From Chaenocephalus aceratus (taxonomy: Eukaryota > Chordata > Actinopteri > Perciformes > Channichthyidae), in contig CM043787.1 in the NCBI GenBank assembly GCA_023974075.1, positions 35,790,218 through 35,854,217 on the forward strand: 64,000 nucleotides of DNA, read 5' to 3'. The translations under genes were made by a program, and so were the position numbers. Every line of letters starts with the position of its first letter. Position 1 is the stretch's first letter. The notes beneath the pieces are model-generated. The model was not told the origin of the DNA and did no database searches. It saw nothing but the letters and a program-made list of their open reading frames with translations. Positions 46,573-57,394 of this stretch are shown here, in pieces.

Positions 46573-47281
46573 TGGTTATAGAGAAGTGATCTGTCCTAAT
46601 GTGTGACTTTAAAAAAAATATATAACATCTTGCTCATCTCAGTTGATGGGTTTACATATTCAACACATACACCGTACTTCATCTTAACAATGTCCTGTGT
46701 AATAAGAATGTGTTAGTTTTCGTCCTCTTGTTTGTCACTGTAAGGTGTTCGAAAGATTATATATTGATTACAGTGGAGTGCTAAGGTTCCTCTGATATTG
46801 AACTGTAGGCCCCTTAAACTTTGACACGTTTCCCGTTGTCCTTATGTCTTTTAAAACAGAAAAATACGTGATGTTTACTTACAAATTATTACACATTTTG
46901 AGAAGACTTTCACTGTAATCTTATTGCGACCCTGCATATTTGTTGTGTTTAGAACTATGCTTATACAAAAAATGGGTATCCCACATAAAATTTGATATTT
47001 ATTGTATTTTAATGTTTAGATTAGATGCTTTGGATTTATAGGATATAATTTAGATGTCTTTAATGGCTAAAGAATAGGGAAAAACTATGTTTGATAGGCT
47101 TTAACAATGTGATTCATCTAGCTTTATCCCACAAGTCACCGATAAAAATGTGTATGTGTGTATGGGTTATTTAGCATTTAATTAACCAATTACGTTAAAA
47201 CTCCAAGTGAAATGTGATATTCATAAAAAGATTACACTTTAAATGGAAAATAAGTCAAAGAGAACTACAATACCCACAACT
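46573..47281. other. Intergenic got2-slc38a7
   Basis: About 700 bp of AT-rich sequence with no ORF or repeat recognised. The right end would carry the slc38a7 promoter. Confidence 0.6.
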
Positions 47282-47374
47282 CTTAACGTGATGCAGTGTC
47301 ACGTGTTTCTCTGCATTCTACGGGCAGCAAAACAGTCAGACGCTCAGTCACCGGGAGGCTGCTCCACACTCAAG
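47282..47374 (+). other. slc38a7: Probable non-coding exon 1 of slc38a7
   Basis: A GC-richer stretch ending CACTCAAG followed by GTACTT, a plausible donor. No ATG in frame with the later protein is present. The 5' limit is arbitrary. Position 2.7 kb before the first coding exon, and the sharp change in composition, suggest the transcription start. Confidence 0.45.
47298..47305 (+). promoter_or_regulatory. CLEAR-like E-box (GTCACGTG)
   Basis: GTCACGTG sits at the putative slc38a7 transcription start. This is the core of the TFEB/TFE3 CLEAR motif that marks many lysosomal genes, which fits a lysosomal transporter. An 8-base match may be chance, and USF or MYC family factors bind the same core. 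Confidence 0.35.
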
Positions 47375-47782
47375 GTACTTTCTTATCAGCTTTTTATCTT
47401 CTACACTTTGCTAAACAGCTGAGGAATAACAGCGATTGTAAATGATATATGTTTAAATGTGTAGAACTGTTTGATGAAAAAAATACTTGCATTTGTTGTT
47501 TTAGTCAGCTATGTGAAACGTTAGCTAGCTATTGTGGTACATGAGTAACAAAGGTGTTGACTGCGTTGACAGATGTTATTGTTACCTTATTGAAAAGAAA
47601 AGCATAATCTAATCACATTAAAAGGTGTGGTGTTTGACCAGATTTTTGTTTGGGTTGCTGAAGGAGAAGCTAAGTTAGCAGTAAATTAAATTAAGGTCAG
47701 CTGGACATCATCTGCAGCCTCTCTTGTTTCAAGTCATGTTAGTTTCATTAGCTATTAGTTTCTAATAGCAGTTTATGTACAT

Positions 47783-48932
47783 CAGGGGTAGACATTAAGG
47801 GTAAAATTCCACTGGCCCAAGAGCATTCGTCCAAAAAGTCGACTAATAACGAAGACAATTTACACATTTGTTGCAATAGTAATTTATGCACAAACTTCAT
47901 TACTACTTGTACTACAACATTTGAATCATCAGTTCTTCCTCATTTTCCTCAATTGTTCATATTTGGTTTATTAAAATAATTATATTGTGGTCATTGTTAA
48001 AAAATGTCTGCTATTATCATTATTATGAGTATATTATTATTTGTATAATGCACTTGCTGCCTTCCTGTCATTAGGAGTTAGACATGTAATGGCTAAGTAA
48101 TAGCCTAGATTAGAACCTTCATTATCCTAAACTGCTGGGACATTTCCCGATAGCGAATAATTACCATTATATTTTCTACTCTTCACTTACTTGTCAGAAT
48201 AGGTCAGCATTGATGTACAGAGCCAACAAAAGACCTTGTCTATATTGGCATTATATTGAAGACAACTCCATCGATCAAGCCAGTGTGGCTGAAACTTTCT
48301 CTCCTTCTTCTTCTCATACACAAGGCCGGATTAACCATATGGGCAACCTGGGCAAGTGCCCAGGGGCCCTTGAGCAAAGAGGGCCCTCAGTGACAAGATG
48401 GAAAAAAAAACCTCACTTGTCATACATTGTTTTAAATGACACTCACTCTTCGCCATAAATAACACAGCTTTTCTATAGGGTCAAATTAATATATTTTCTA
48501 AACCGTCTCTGTATTGTAGGTCACTCTCCTTTAACTCCTCCGGTGACATTCTTTCATTTGAAGATTGTTTTTTGCACGGCGCTTGGCCGGTTACCGCTGG
48601 TATTAAAAACATTTTGGAGAATGGTTAGGTGGCGAGAAAATCTGTAGTGAAGGAGCGCGCTCCTGCATGGGAGACGGCTCGCGCTGCGCTCTGCAGCAAA
48701 CAGCTGTTTGCTTTTCACCCAACAATGACAACCGCCTCACGAAACGCTATGTTGTAGCGTTGATAAACGAAACAATTTAACTAAATGGCTTGTCAAAATA
48801 CCACAGGACCATTTTTTAAAAAACCAATATTTTTAGTGGCACGAGCGGGCAAGTGGAAAGTACATTATGCTGGCCCGGGGGTGTCTAAATAGTGCTTCCG
48901 GGCCAGCGGGCCATTTATAATGTCGAGCCCTG
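47783..48932. mobile_element. Non-autonomous hAT-like element in slc38a7 intron 1
   Basis: The start CAGGGGTAGACATTA and the end TAATGTCGAGCCCTG are imperfect inverted repeats of hAT type. An inner segment near 48,325-48,390 (GGCCGGATTAACC, then GTGCCCAGGGGCCC) looks like another hAT-family fragment nested in it. I did not find an 8 bp target duplication at the assumed borders. No transposase was seen. Confidence 0.55.
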
Positions 48933-50045
48933 TAATAGCTTTAGTTGTTGAGGTATGTAATGTGAGGTCCAGCCTTCATTCTTCAACATGGTTGTATTTT
49001 AGATGTATCTGTATGATCGCAGGATATTTCACTCCATATAGTCAAATGTGAAGGAAGTATTCAGATGTTTTACAGCTCCTTAAGGTGTTTTTAATGACTT
49101 TACTTTCTGTTGTGCAGCTTGTGAGTTCTTGTTTTTTCTGATCCTTAAAGTAACACGTAATTTAAGTTATCAAATGAATGCATTAAAGTTAAAATATAAC
49201 TTAATCTGAGATGTAGTTTACATATTTAAATACTAAAGTAAAGGAAAAGTACATACAATGTTTACTTGAGTAAGCAATGGTTTCAATGTTATGTGTTATG
49301 TGTTATGAGTCCTCAAAACTAAAACAACTTAAACCAAACTCAAGTAAACCACTTGTATCTAGTTTTATCTAATTTTATGAAAAGCTTTGTTATATTTGTT
49401 AAACTCTACAACGATGCTTTATATCAGCATTGACAGCCTACATTAATGGTAACTATTGGTTTAGTGGCTTGACCTGTGTCAGTACCTGGTGTGCAGTCAG
49501 TCACAGTGGTCAGATGATGTTACTGTTACTGGAAAGCTGCCATGCTCTTGATTGACTTTTTCTTGGTTTGCATTCTTCACACAGTAAGATGTTCTGCATT
49601 AGATCACCCCATGCTCCTGTCCTAAGCACTTCTTTGTTTGTTAGCAGGAGATAAGGTTTAGGAAATGGCTCGTCAAAACTTAGCAGTAGTGGTGAAAAGC
49701 TCCAAAGGGATGGAACCAAAGATAGCGTTGGCGTATGCACGTTTCTTGTAACCCAATACGTTACAAGCAACTATTTAGAACTATTATGAAATAGCCTACA
49801 GTTTTTCACCAATGAGGAAAACAGATACCTTGCTTGGGAACTGATGTGTCTTCTAAAAATACAGAGAACAAGTGCTGTGCTAAAAGTGACTTGTGCTTGG
49901 ATTTATTCACAGTAACTTAAAACAGTAAATAGATTAAATACTTGTTTACATTGACCTAAATGTTGATATGATAACAGCCGTGTGCATGTTAAGTTCCTTT
50001 TTTGCTAATGCCAGTATCTCTAAATGCAATTCTATCTCATTACAG
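48933..50045. other. slc38a7 intron 1, right part
   Basis: AT-rich intron sequence. Nothing recognised beyond generic AAGTAC-type repeat text near 49,200. Confidence 0.6.
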
Positions 50046-50220
50046 ATAGCTAAATGGTTCCATCATCATACTGATACTGGTGAAAGGCTTGAGAAACATC
50101 AGCTGCCTCCTGACTGTGGTGGGACTTCAGATATCGCGCATCAACATTTCCTCACTGGGATCGAGAGAGGTGGAGACAGCAGTGTGAGGCTCGGGAGGTC
50201 GAGCTACAGCCTGGTAACTC

Positions 50221-52431
50221 ATGGCGATCAACACAGACGTTGAGGACTGGGCCGGGGTTGGGAGCCATGACTCTGGAGAGCGAGCCTGGCTCCTGCAGAG
50301 CCCCAGCGTGGAATCGGTCCGGCATCTTGAGACGGAGAGCCGGGGGGGCGGCGGCGGCGTGTCGTCCTGGGCAGCGGTTTTCATCGTAGTGAACGCAGCA
50401 CTGGGAGCAGGTCTACTAAATTTCCCTGCAGCCTTCAATATGGCTGGAGGAGTGACCGCAGGAATTATGCTACAAATGGTGAGGAGATCCCAGTGACGAG
50501 TGCAATACTGTGGTTACCTTTTACTAAGGCAACCTATAATTCTGTTGAACAATGACTAATCAGACATTACATTTCTGTGCCGAGTGAGACTAAAAAAATA
50601 TCTATGTTATTACAGTTATTGGTATTTATCTAGACTCCCTCGTCTCTCTGACTCAGGGGCCTTTAAAGATTTTCAGGTATAAGAATCCCTTAACTGAAAG
50701 AGAGACAGAGCAGGGACACTCTACAACATTTGTATACAATTACATTTCATATAACTTGGCCTTTAACAACAGTCACATGTATGATGCTACAATACTAAGC
50801 TATTCAATAATAATAATAACAAGCCTTTAATTTTCCAATGGATAGTTGTCACACAGTATTTTGACATCGGCCAGCTAGCACACTTATTTGCATTAATGAC
50901 ATTTCAATGTTGGATTTGTCCTAACCCTAACCTAACCCTGTTTTTTTAAGAGATCAATTATAAATTGAAATTATTTGGCCGTTAAAGACCCATGGATTAA
51001 TCGATTAGTCGACCTATTGTTGCAGCTCTAGTGCTCGCACACAGCATTTAAAAACTAGTTTGAAACCCAATTCGGGTTCATAACTGCTGACTCAGACTGA
51101 ATGTCCTTTTTTGTGTTCTTGTGTCCAACGTACAACTGCCTATATAGGAAATAAAAATGGGAACTATAACATTTTCCTTCCTGTTTCTTGTTTCAGTTTA
51201 TGCTGATCTTCATAATCAGTGGATTGGTGATCCTGGGCTACTGCTGCCAGGTACATGTCCCTCAATACGGTCAGATGTATTTCCAATTATCACTCTGCCA
51301 CTTGTCTTACTTTCATTTTAAACCATTGTTAATATGAATCAAATCAAGTTTTATTTAAATAGCACATTTATAAACGATTTTTGTCGAGCCAAAGTGCTGT
51401 ACATATAATAAAAATAGCCTACAGTAGAGACACTTTACAGCAAATACAACAGCACAGATTGTTCAGAATATCAGTATGAGAAAAACGACACCCTCACCCT
51501 GTGAATACATACGTTTTGTTTCTTCTATAGTAGCCTTGTGTAATAATTCTGTTCCGTGATAGTATTCCTGATCATAGGAAGTGCATTGCACAACATCCCA
51601 GACTTTCACTTCCTGTTGGTTCAGATTTTTGCTTACATGTTAAAAAGCAAAGGAGATTTTTGTCAGTTAAACAAAGTCTGACCAAGATACTCCTGCTGAG
51701 TTTTGCTCTAAAATACAAAAAACAGTACATTCAGCAGCACAGTGAACTTTGTTTTAAAGCACGTGCCACCATTACAATTGCTGATGTCATGAGTATGGGT
51801 GACTACTCAGCAGCCTGAAACCTTCTTTATAACCATGCCTTAAACTGAAGGTTGTTAAAGTCAGCTGTGAGGCTCCTGCTGCAGGCTAAGTTGTAGGTAT
51901 CTGCTGGGAATATCATATAAAGGGAAAATGCCGTAGGACAAATACCCCAGTAACTGTTATCCCTTTTTATATTTAGATTTGCTTCAAACTTGTCACGCTG
52001 TGTTACAAATGTATTAATTAGGAGAGAATCAAAGAAGATAAGACAACGCTAACGTGGGCACATGAATAAGTATCTCAATGTCAGAGTTTTGAATGATACT
52101 GCTTGCGTTTAAACAGCGCTTGGGTTAAATCCCCAGTCTGCCTAAAACATTGTTGGCTCAGCAAGGGCATCCCCTCAAGGCCTCGCTTTATCCAAATGGG
52201 TATTTTTAGACTATTACTGCACCATCATCTCAAGCTATGCATTTACTGCTGAGTCCACTTTCTAAAGATGTGTCTGTTGTCTTCAGGTGAGCAACGAAAG
52301 CACCTATCAGGAGGTTGTCCGAGCCACTTGTGGGAAATTCACAGGGATCTTATGTGAAGTAGCCATTGTCATCTACACCTTTGGGACCTGTATTGCTTTC
52401 TTTATTGTCATTGGAGACCAGCTGGATCGCT
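50221..52431 (+). CDS. slc38a7: SNAT7 amino acid transporter, first three coding exons (partial)
   Basis: Sodium-coupled neutral amino acid transporter of the AAAP family; the mammalian protein exports glutamine and asparagine from lysosomes. Exon 2 starts at 50,046 (acceptor ATTACAG) with 175 nt of 5' UTR; coding runs 50221-50478, 51197-51250 and 52287-52431, 152 codons plus one base. The ATG at 50,221 is chosen because [13 protein letters not shown] downstream aligns with the mammalian N-terminus. The cytosolic N-tail has a Gly-rich run. Then come TM1 ([20 protein letters not shown]), TM2 ([15 protein letters not shown]) and the [11 protein letters not shown] loop into TM3 ([20 protein letters not shown]). 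The family is about 460 residues, so two thirds lie to the right of the window. The following intron is over 11.5 kb and carries the retrovirus-like element. No frame error was seen. Confidence 0.93.
50479..51196 (+). other. slc38a7 intron after the first coding exon
   Basis: AT-rich. It contains a short telomere-like run CTAACCCTAACCTAACCCTG near 50,921. No repeat boundary is clear. Confidence 0.6.
51335..51497 (-). mobile_element. L2 LINE 3' tail, solo
   Basis: AAATCAAGTTTTATTTAAAT, then GAGCCAAAGTGCTGTACAT, followed by about 90 bp identical or nearly so to 60,792-60,880. It is the 3' end, on the minus strand, of the same LINE family that is split by the retrovirus-like element. Confidence 0.7.
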
Positions 52432-52547
52432 GTAAGTATAAGTACACTGATAACTGAATCACTGCCACCATATTTATGTCTCATTTTATCAGACCGTTCA
52501 GACAATCGTTAAAAATTCAATTTCTCTGAGCCTTGTCTTATCAAATC

Positions 52548-52620
52548 ACATCAAATCAAGTTTTATTTTTATAGCACATTTATAAACGATTTTTGGTCGA
52601 GCCAAAGTGCTGTACATAAA
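52548..52620 (-). mobile_element. L2 LINE 3' tail, left of the retroelement insertion
   Basis: ATCAAATCAAGTTTTATTTT ... GTGCTGTACATAAA. The next base begins the LTR. The rest of this LINE resumes at 60,787. The junction is clear by comparison with the uninterrupted copy at 51,335-51,497. Confidence 0.85.
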
Positions 52621-53109
52621 TGTTAGAAAAAATATCACTCGACACCAGGTTGAGAATCAATGATCAGGTAACTAATTTATTCTTGCAAGAAGGAGCAGAG
52701 TTAAATCACATACAAAGGATATGGGTTAACTCACACACATGGGGTATGTTGCTCAAAGGAACAGCAAAAAACATCAGGCTTATATAGTCCGCAGCACGGA
52801 GATAACAACAAGGTCGTAAATCGAGGTGGCGCTAATATCATCCGCGGGTGTCGGAAAGGTGTCAGGATCATCTGCGACGTCTTCTGGAAAGAGTCACGTA
52901 CTTCCTTCACGCCTCATAGACAAGCGATATTTAGGAGACAGCAAGTCTGTCTCCTCATAAATATCAACAACATGAAATGCCCTGCCTCCTGCCTCCTGCC
53001 TCCTATCACAAGAAGAGGCAGCTGCAAGGTCATACACAGTTCAGAGCCACACATGATATCAGTGCATTAAAACAACCCAAAGAGTGGAGAAAACAGTATT
53101 TCTCCAACA
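52621..53109 (-). repeat. LTR (3' LTR of the element)
   Basis: TGTTAGAAAAAATATCACTC to TTTCTCCAACA in window sense. It aligns without gaps to 60,298-60,786, with four substitutions. Confidence 0.95.
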
Positions 53110-53123
53110 TATCCCTCCTGTTT
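53110..53123 (-). promoter_or_regulatory. Polypurine tract
   Basis: On the minus strand AAACAGGAGGGATA lies immediately before the LTR start TGTTGG. This is the expected plus-strand primer site. Confidence 0.75.
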
Positions 53124-53261
53124 ATACTACGGAATAACATAGAACTTGGAAAAATACAAATGTTAATAAAAGATAAAAAATTCATATACAAAAGTACCCA
53201 AACGGCTGAGGTAGGTAGATTGTATAGGCACATGTTAATGTAATCCGAATGGATGCCATGG

Positions 53262-54025
53262 CCTAATTCTTTCTCTGTACATCATCAGTTTCTATCACTC
53301 AGACCCGTTACTGTTTCCATGCCTTTATTTCATCCCGGCTTGATTACTGTAATGCTCTGTTCTCCTGCCTCAACAAAACATCAATACACCGGTTACAACA
53401 GGTCCAAAACGCTGCAGCCAGATTACTGACTCGGTCCAAAAAAACATGCCACATCACTCCGATCCTTTCTGCCCTGCACTGGCTCCCTGTCCATCTCAGA
53501 ACCCAGTTCAAAGTACTGGTCTTCACATATAGAGCCGTCCATGGCCAAGCCCCAGCCTACATCAATGACCTTATCCACCCGCACATCACAACCCGGGCCC
53601 TGAGGTCCTCTGAGCAAGGCCTCCTAAGGGTGCCCCGAACCAGGCTAAAGACTAAGGGTGACCGTGCCTTTGAGGCGGTGGCCCCAAGGCTTTGGAACAA
53701 ACTCCCCCAAGTAATAAAAACCTCGGCCTCAATAGAGGTTTTTAAGGGGCGGTTAAAGACCCACCTTTTCCGACAGGCCTTTGGGTCGTCGGAGGAGGTG
53801 AGTTAGTGGCTGTCTTCTTTTTTTTAATTTTTTTTTATTATGGGTGTTTTGTCGTATGTTTTATCCTATGTATTACTTGCTGCCGTTTTATGCCTTTTAT
53901 TCTACATTTTATAGTTGTACTGTGAATTGTGTCCTGTGTACTGTACTGTAAAGCACTTTGTACATCCGTGTTGAGAAGGGTGCTATATAAATAAAGTTTT
54001 ACTTACTTACTTACTTACTTGCTAA
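53262..54025 (+). pseudogene. L2-like LINE fragment nested inside the retroelement
   Basis: Plus strand. 53,335-53,810 reads, in one frame, SRLDYCNALFSCLNK-type text, then VQNAAARLLTRSKK, LSALHWLPVHLRTQFKVLVF, APRLWNKLPQVIKT and FKGRLKTHLFRQAFG, the C-terminal end of an L2 reverse transcriptase. The tail GCTATATAAATAAAG is followed by (TTAC)n at 53,999-54,019. It is 5'-truncated and opposite in strand to the host element. It sits between integrase and the polypurine tract, where env would be. Borders are approximate. Confidence 0.85.
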
Positions 54026-54119
54026 CGTTCAGTCTTTAAATTCTTCTGGGTTCTGTTGGTTTCTTCACTGGTTTGAGACAAGTGCCCTTATTGGAATCAC
54101 CTCCCTTTGTAGCCGGACT

Positions 54120-54792
54120 TCACCACAGTAGAGGCGAGTTTCTGTCTTTAGGTTTAAACAGCTTCACAGTCAGATGTATCCAGGATGGTCTCTCCGCCAC
54201 TCTAACTGCAGTCGGTGTAGACAGGAGTGCTTGGTAGGGACCCTCCCTACCAAGGTCTGTCCTTGGTAACACTCTGTTCTCAGTTTCTGCGATACAGTCA
54301 TGTGGTTCCCCATCTATCTCTACTGGCAGTAGTGGAGCTGGATTTAAAGTAGTCATCTCTCGATAGTAAGATTTGGTTGTGATAACAACGTAGCCATGTA
54401 TGCTAAATGTCTAGCTGGTGACATATAGGTTTGTTTATTTTGTAACAATAGTACGGACACTGCGTGAGTGGCGAGTGCCAGCTCTTCCTCTTTATCGCTC
54501 TGGTGAACACTCACTCTCCTGGTTTCACTGTCTGTGTAGTGTCAGGTACTTCCTGTGCAGAGGGGACAATAACATTTGTGATCTCTTTTCTTCTCAAAAT
54601 GTTTGCCATAAATTCTGCTGTGTTTTCACTTATACTCTCGTCCTCTCTTACAAATGGTTTTAACTCAGGCAGATAATATGGTCTTCCATATAACATTTCA
54701 AAAGGTGATAGCCCTCTAGCACTAGGTAGGATGTGCATGCTTAGCATCTCTGGTGCTAAGCATCTCATCCATGTTTTCCCTGTCTTGGCCAT
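54120..54792 (-). pseudogene. Integrase C-terminal part, broken
   Basis: 54,792-54,511 encodes the end of the catalytic domain and linker (GLSPFEMLYGRP) and reaches KPGE, followed by an in-frame TGA. Downstream, the C-terminal domain continues for about 15 residues and is then interrupted by a 217 bp copy of sequence from the RNase H region (54,253-54,469). After it, GPYQALLSTPTAVRVAERPS is typical of the C-terminal integrase domain of gamma/epsilon-type elements, and the frame ends at 54,120. The stop plus insertion make this part non-functional. Confidence 0.75.
54253..54469 (-). repeat. 217-bp internal duplication, displaced copy
   Basis: Same orientation and same length as 55,928-56,144, with about two mismatches, 1,675 bp away. 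The other copy lies in its natural place at the start of the RNase H region; this one interrupts the integrase end. Confidence 0.95.
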
Positions 54793-55446
54793 ACTGTACC
54801 ATTATTTCTTTCTATCAACCCTGCTGATTGTGGATGATAAGAACAATGTCGTTTTAATTGTATTCCAAATACAGCTGTCAAATCCTGAATTACTTTATTT
54901 ACAAAGTGTGTGCCATTATCACTATAGATATTTTCCAGAATTCCAAAACGTGGGATTATGTGATTTGTCAATGCTTTAGCCACTGTCAATGCATCTGGAT
55001 TCCTAGTTGGAAAAACTTCAATCCATTTTGAGTACCGGTACATGTCAATGATTATTAGACAATATTTCATTCCCTCATATTTATTTAGTTCAATGAAGTC
55101 CATGCAAATGTGCTGAGACAGATACTGGCTCCGGTATTTTACCTCTCTTTGGTTTGAACTGTCCCTGAGGGTTATACTGTGCACACACAGAACATGCTAA
55201 ACAATTGTTTGTAAAGCCATAGGCTGTGAATATCTTCTGTATTACTTCCAACATCCCCACTGTTGAGTCGTGGCTCAATATAGCTGCATATCGAAATAAG
55301 CTATTTGGTAATACAAATTTGCCTTCTGTACTTTCCCACAACCCCTCTTTATTCTGTGTACACAACTTCTTCTTACAGTATACCTTTTCTTTCTCAGGTG
55401 CATTCGCTTGCATGTCTTTTAGTATGTCATGATCAATGTGTTCCAT
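54765..55446 (-). pseudogene. Integrase, zinc-binding and catalytic core, frameshifted
   Basis: Would insert viral-type DNA into chromosomes. 55,446-55,090 carries the N-terminal zinc-binding part: a His in LSHDSTVG and the Cys pair of CLACSVC, while the first His of the HHCC set is not obvious. 55,184-54,765 carries the catalytic core with D in ICMDFIEL (residue 29), D in YSDNGTHF (89) and E in GLIERNNG (125). The last two are separated by 35 residues, the DD35E spacing. The two halves are in different frames and overlap near 55,090-55,184, so at least one indel separates them. Confidence 0.85.
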
Positions 55447-55464
55447 ATTTTCAGCATGGTCCTG

Positions 55465-56076
55465 TCACTGTCTTCGCGCTGCTTTCTTAGCCTCTTCATC
55501 TGCCTTCCGGTTCCCTGTGGAAATTGGGTCCGTCCCTGTAGTGTGTGCTGCACACTTACAGATCGCCACTCTCTTAGGGAGATCTACTGCATCCAAAAGT
55601 GATAGGATCAAATATTTATGTGCAATAGGTTTGTTTGTGGATGTTACCATCCCCCTATTTTTCCATTGTTGTGCAAACACACGTGAATAAGCATAGTTGC
55701 TGTCTGTATAAATGTTAACTGTCTTCCCTTTTCCCAGCTTGCATGCCTCTGTTAGTGCAATTAGTTCTGCTGCCTGTGCTGATAAGTGAGACGGCAATGC
55801 TGCGCCCTTGAGCAGTTTCGTCTGTGTCACTACAGCATAGCCTGTTGCATTAGTTCCATCAAGATTCCTCTTACATGAACCGTCAACATACATCGTTATG
55901 TCTGCATCTGGGAAGGGAATGTCCGTCAGGTCTGTCCTTGGTAACACTCTGTTCTCAGTTTCTGCAATACAGTCATGTGGTTCCCCATCTATCTCTACTG
56001 GCAGTAGTGGAGCTGGATTTAAAGTAGTCATCTCTCGATAGTAAGATTTGGTTGTGATAACAACGTAGCCATGCAT
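55465..56076 (-). pseudogene. RNase H domain of pol
   Basis: Degrades RNA in RNA-DNA hybrids during reverse transcription. The 203-codon frame has the catalytic set D65 (MYVDGSCKRN), E104 (AQAAELIALTE), D125 (IYTDSNYAY) and D193 (GNRKADEEAK), so the active site looks complete. The first 50 codons are tether sequence, of which the piece at 55,928-56,144 is duplicated downstream. The frame is separate from the RT frame upstream and the integrase frame downstream. Confidence 0.85.
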
Positions 56077-56283
56077 GCTAAATGTCTAGCTGGTGACATA
56101 TAGGTTTGTTTATTTTGTAACAATAGTACGGACACTGCGTGAGTTACTTTTAGAGTCAATGATCTAAAAAGCACTATTGTTGCAGATGCCTGTACTGCTA
56201 TGGAGGCTGCTTTTACTGCTTGTAAACAAATGGGCATGGCTCGAGCTATGGTGTCCAATTGTGAGGAGTAAAATGCTACTGGT

Positions 56284-56631
56284 CTATTCTTCCCCCCAAT
56301 GTAGTTGAGTGAGTACTGACGTCATAAATCCATTTTTACAATCTGCTGTCTGTACAAAGGGCTTTGCATAATTTGGTAGGCCTAAAACTGAGGAACTGGA
56401 TTTTTTCGCGTTCTCATTCCATTGTAGCTTGTCATGTGCTGCCATAGGCTGGTCATAAATCAGCCTCGACAGAGGGTTCACTAATTCTGCGTAATTAGGA
56501 ATCCAACTACGACAGAAGTTAGTCATGCCCAAAAATGACATCATCTGTCTCTTTGTCAGTGGTTTTCGGGACCTGTAAGACAGCTGTTTTCCGTGCATCA
56601 TCAAGGGATCTACCTTCTTCCGACAGATCAT
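56284..56631 (-). pseudogene. RT thumb/connection region, frameshifted
   Basis: Contains LTKRQMMSFLGMTNFCRSWI and LNPLSRLIYD-like text (seen as NPLSRLIYDQ), typical of the segment following the RT palm. It overlaps the end of the main RT frame in another register, with the shift between about 56,560 and 56,630. It ends at a stop near 56,284. Confidence 0.8.
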
Positions 56632-57391
56632 ATCCCAAATATTTCACTTTCAACTTCCATAGTTGTAGCTTGCTCTTACTCACTTTGTGCCCCTGCTCTG
56701 ATAGGTATTGTAACAACGCCAGTGTATCTTTTTGACATTGTTCCTGTTTTCTAGAGCATATCAGAATGTCATCTACATAGAGTAATATTTGCCTGCCCTC
56801 AGGTGGATCAAATTTTGCTAGGTTTGCAGACATAGCTTGAGAAAATATAGTTGGACTTTCACAGTAACCCTGTGGTATACTTGTGTAAGTATATTTTTTC
56901 CCTTTAAATTGGAAAGCAAACCAAAATTGAGAGTCTCTATGTACGGGAACTGAAAAGAACGCATTTGCTAAGTCAATTACTGAAAAGTATTTGCTCTGTG
57001 GCTTTACCTCACATAACAATGTATGTGGGTCGGGCACTAACGGTGCCCTCGGAATCACGGCCTTATTTACTGCCTGTAAGTCCTGCACCATCCTCCAGCC
57101 GGTGGATGGGAGTGCTTTTCTGACAGGAAATAAAGGAGTGTTGCACGGGGAATTGGGGCATTCTCTTATTATGCCTGATTTTATCAATGCCTCAACTACG
57201 GGTTCTATTCCGCTTATAGCTTCAGGTTTAATGGGATACTGTCTTTGATAAGGCCTGAAACTTCCTTTTATCTTTACCGGTTCTACGCCTTTGATCTTGC
57301 CTACATCCGCGGGACCTTGAGACCACAGCTCCTCAGGCAGCTGTTCTAACAGCTCCTCTTCTAATGAGGAGAGTGTGTGGAAATCAAGCAT
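56519..57391 (-). CDS. Retroviral-type reverse transcriptase (fingers and palm), partial
   Basis: RNA-dependent DNA polymerase core, 290 codons open. Landmarks: FPVRKALPSTGWRMVQDLQA (RT block 2), D140 in VIDLANAFF, SIPQGYCESPTIFSQAM (171-187) and the catalytic LYVDD (204-208). The key Asp residues are present. The next frame upstream, 57,395-58,414, is in the same register and separated only by a TGA two codons before this ATG, so the ATG at 57,391 may not be the natural start. The frame runs out after a shift near 56,560. Confidence 0.9.
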   Translation of the reverse strand: MLDFHTLSSLEEELLEQLPEELWSQGPADVGKIKGVEPVKIKGSFRPYQRQYPIKPEAISGIEPVVEALIKSGIIRECPNSPCNTPLFPVRKALPSTGWRMVQDLQAVNKAVIPRAPLVPDPHTLLCEVKPQSKYFSVIDLANAFFSVPVHRDSQFWFAFQFKGKKYTYTSIPQGYCESPTIFSQAMSANLAKFDPPEGRQILLYVDDILICSRKQEQCQKDTLALLQYLSEQGHKVSKSKLQLWKLKVKYLGYDLSEEGRSLDDARKTAVLQVPKTTDKETDDVIFGHD

Positions 57392-57394
57392 TCG

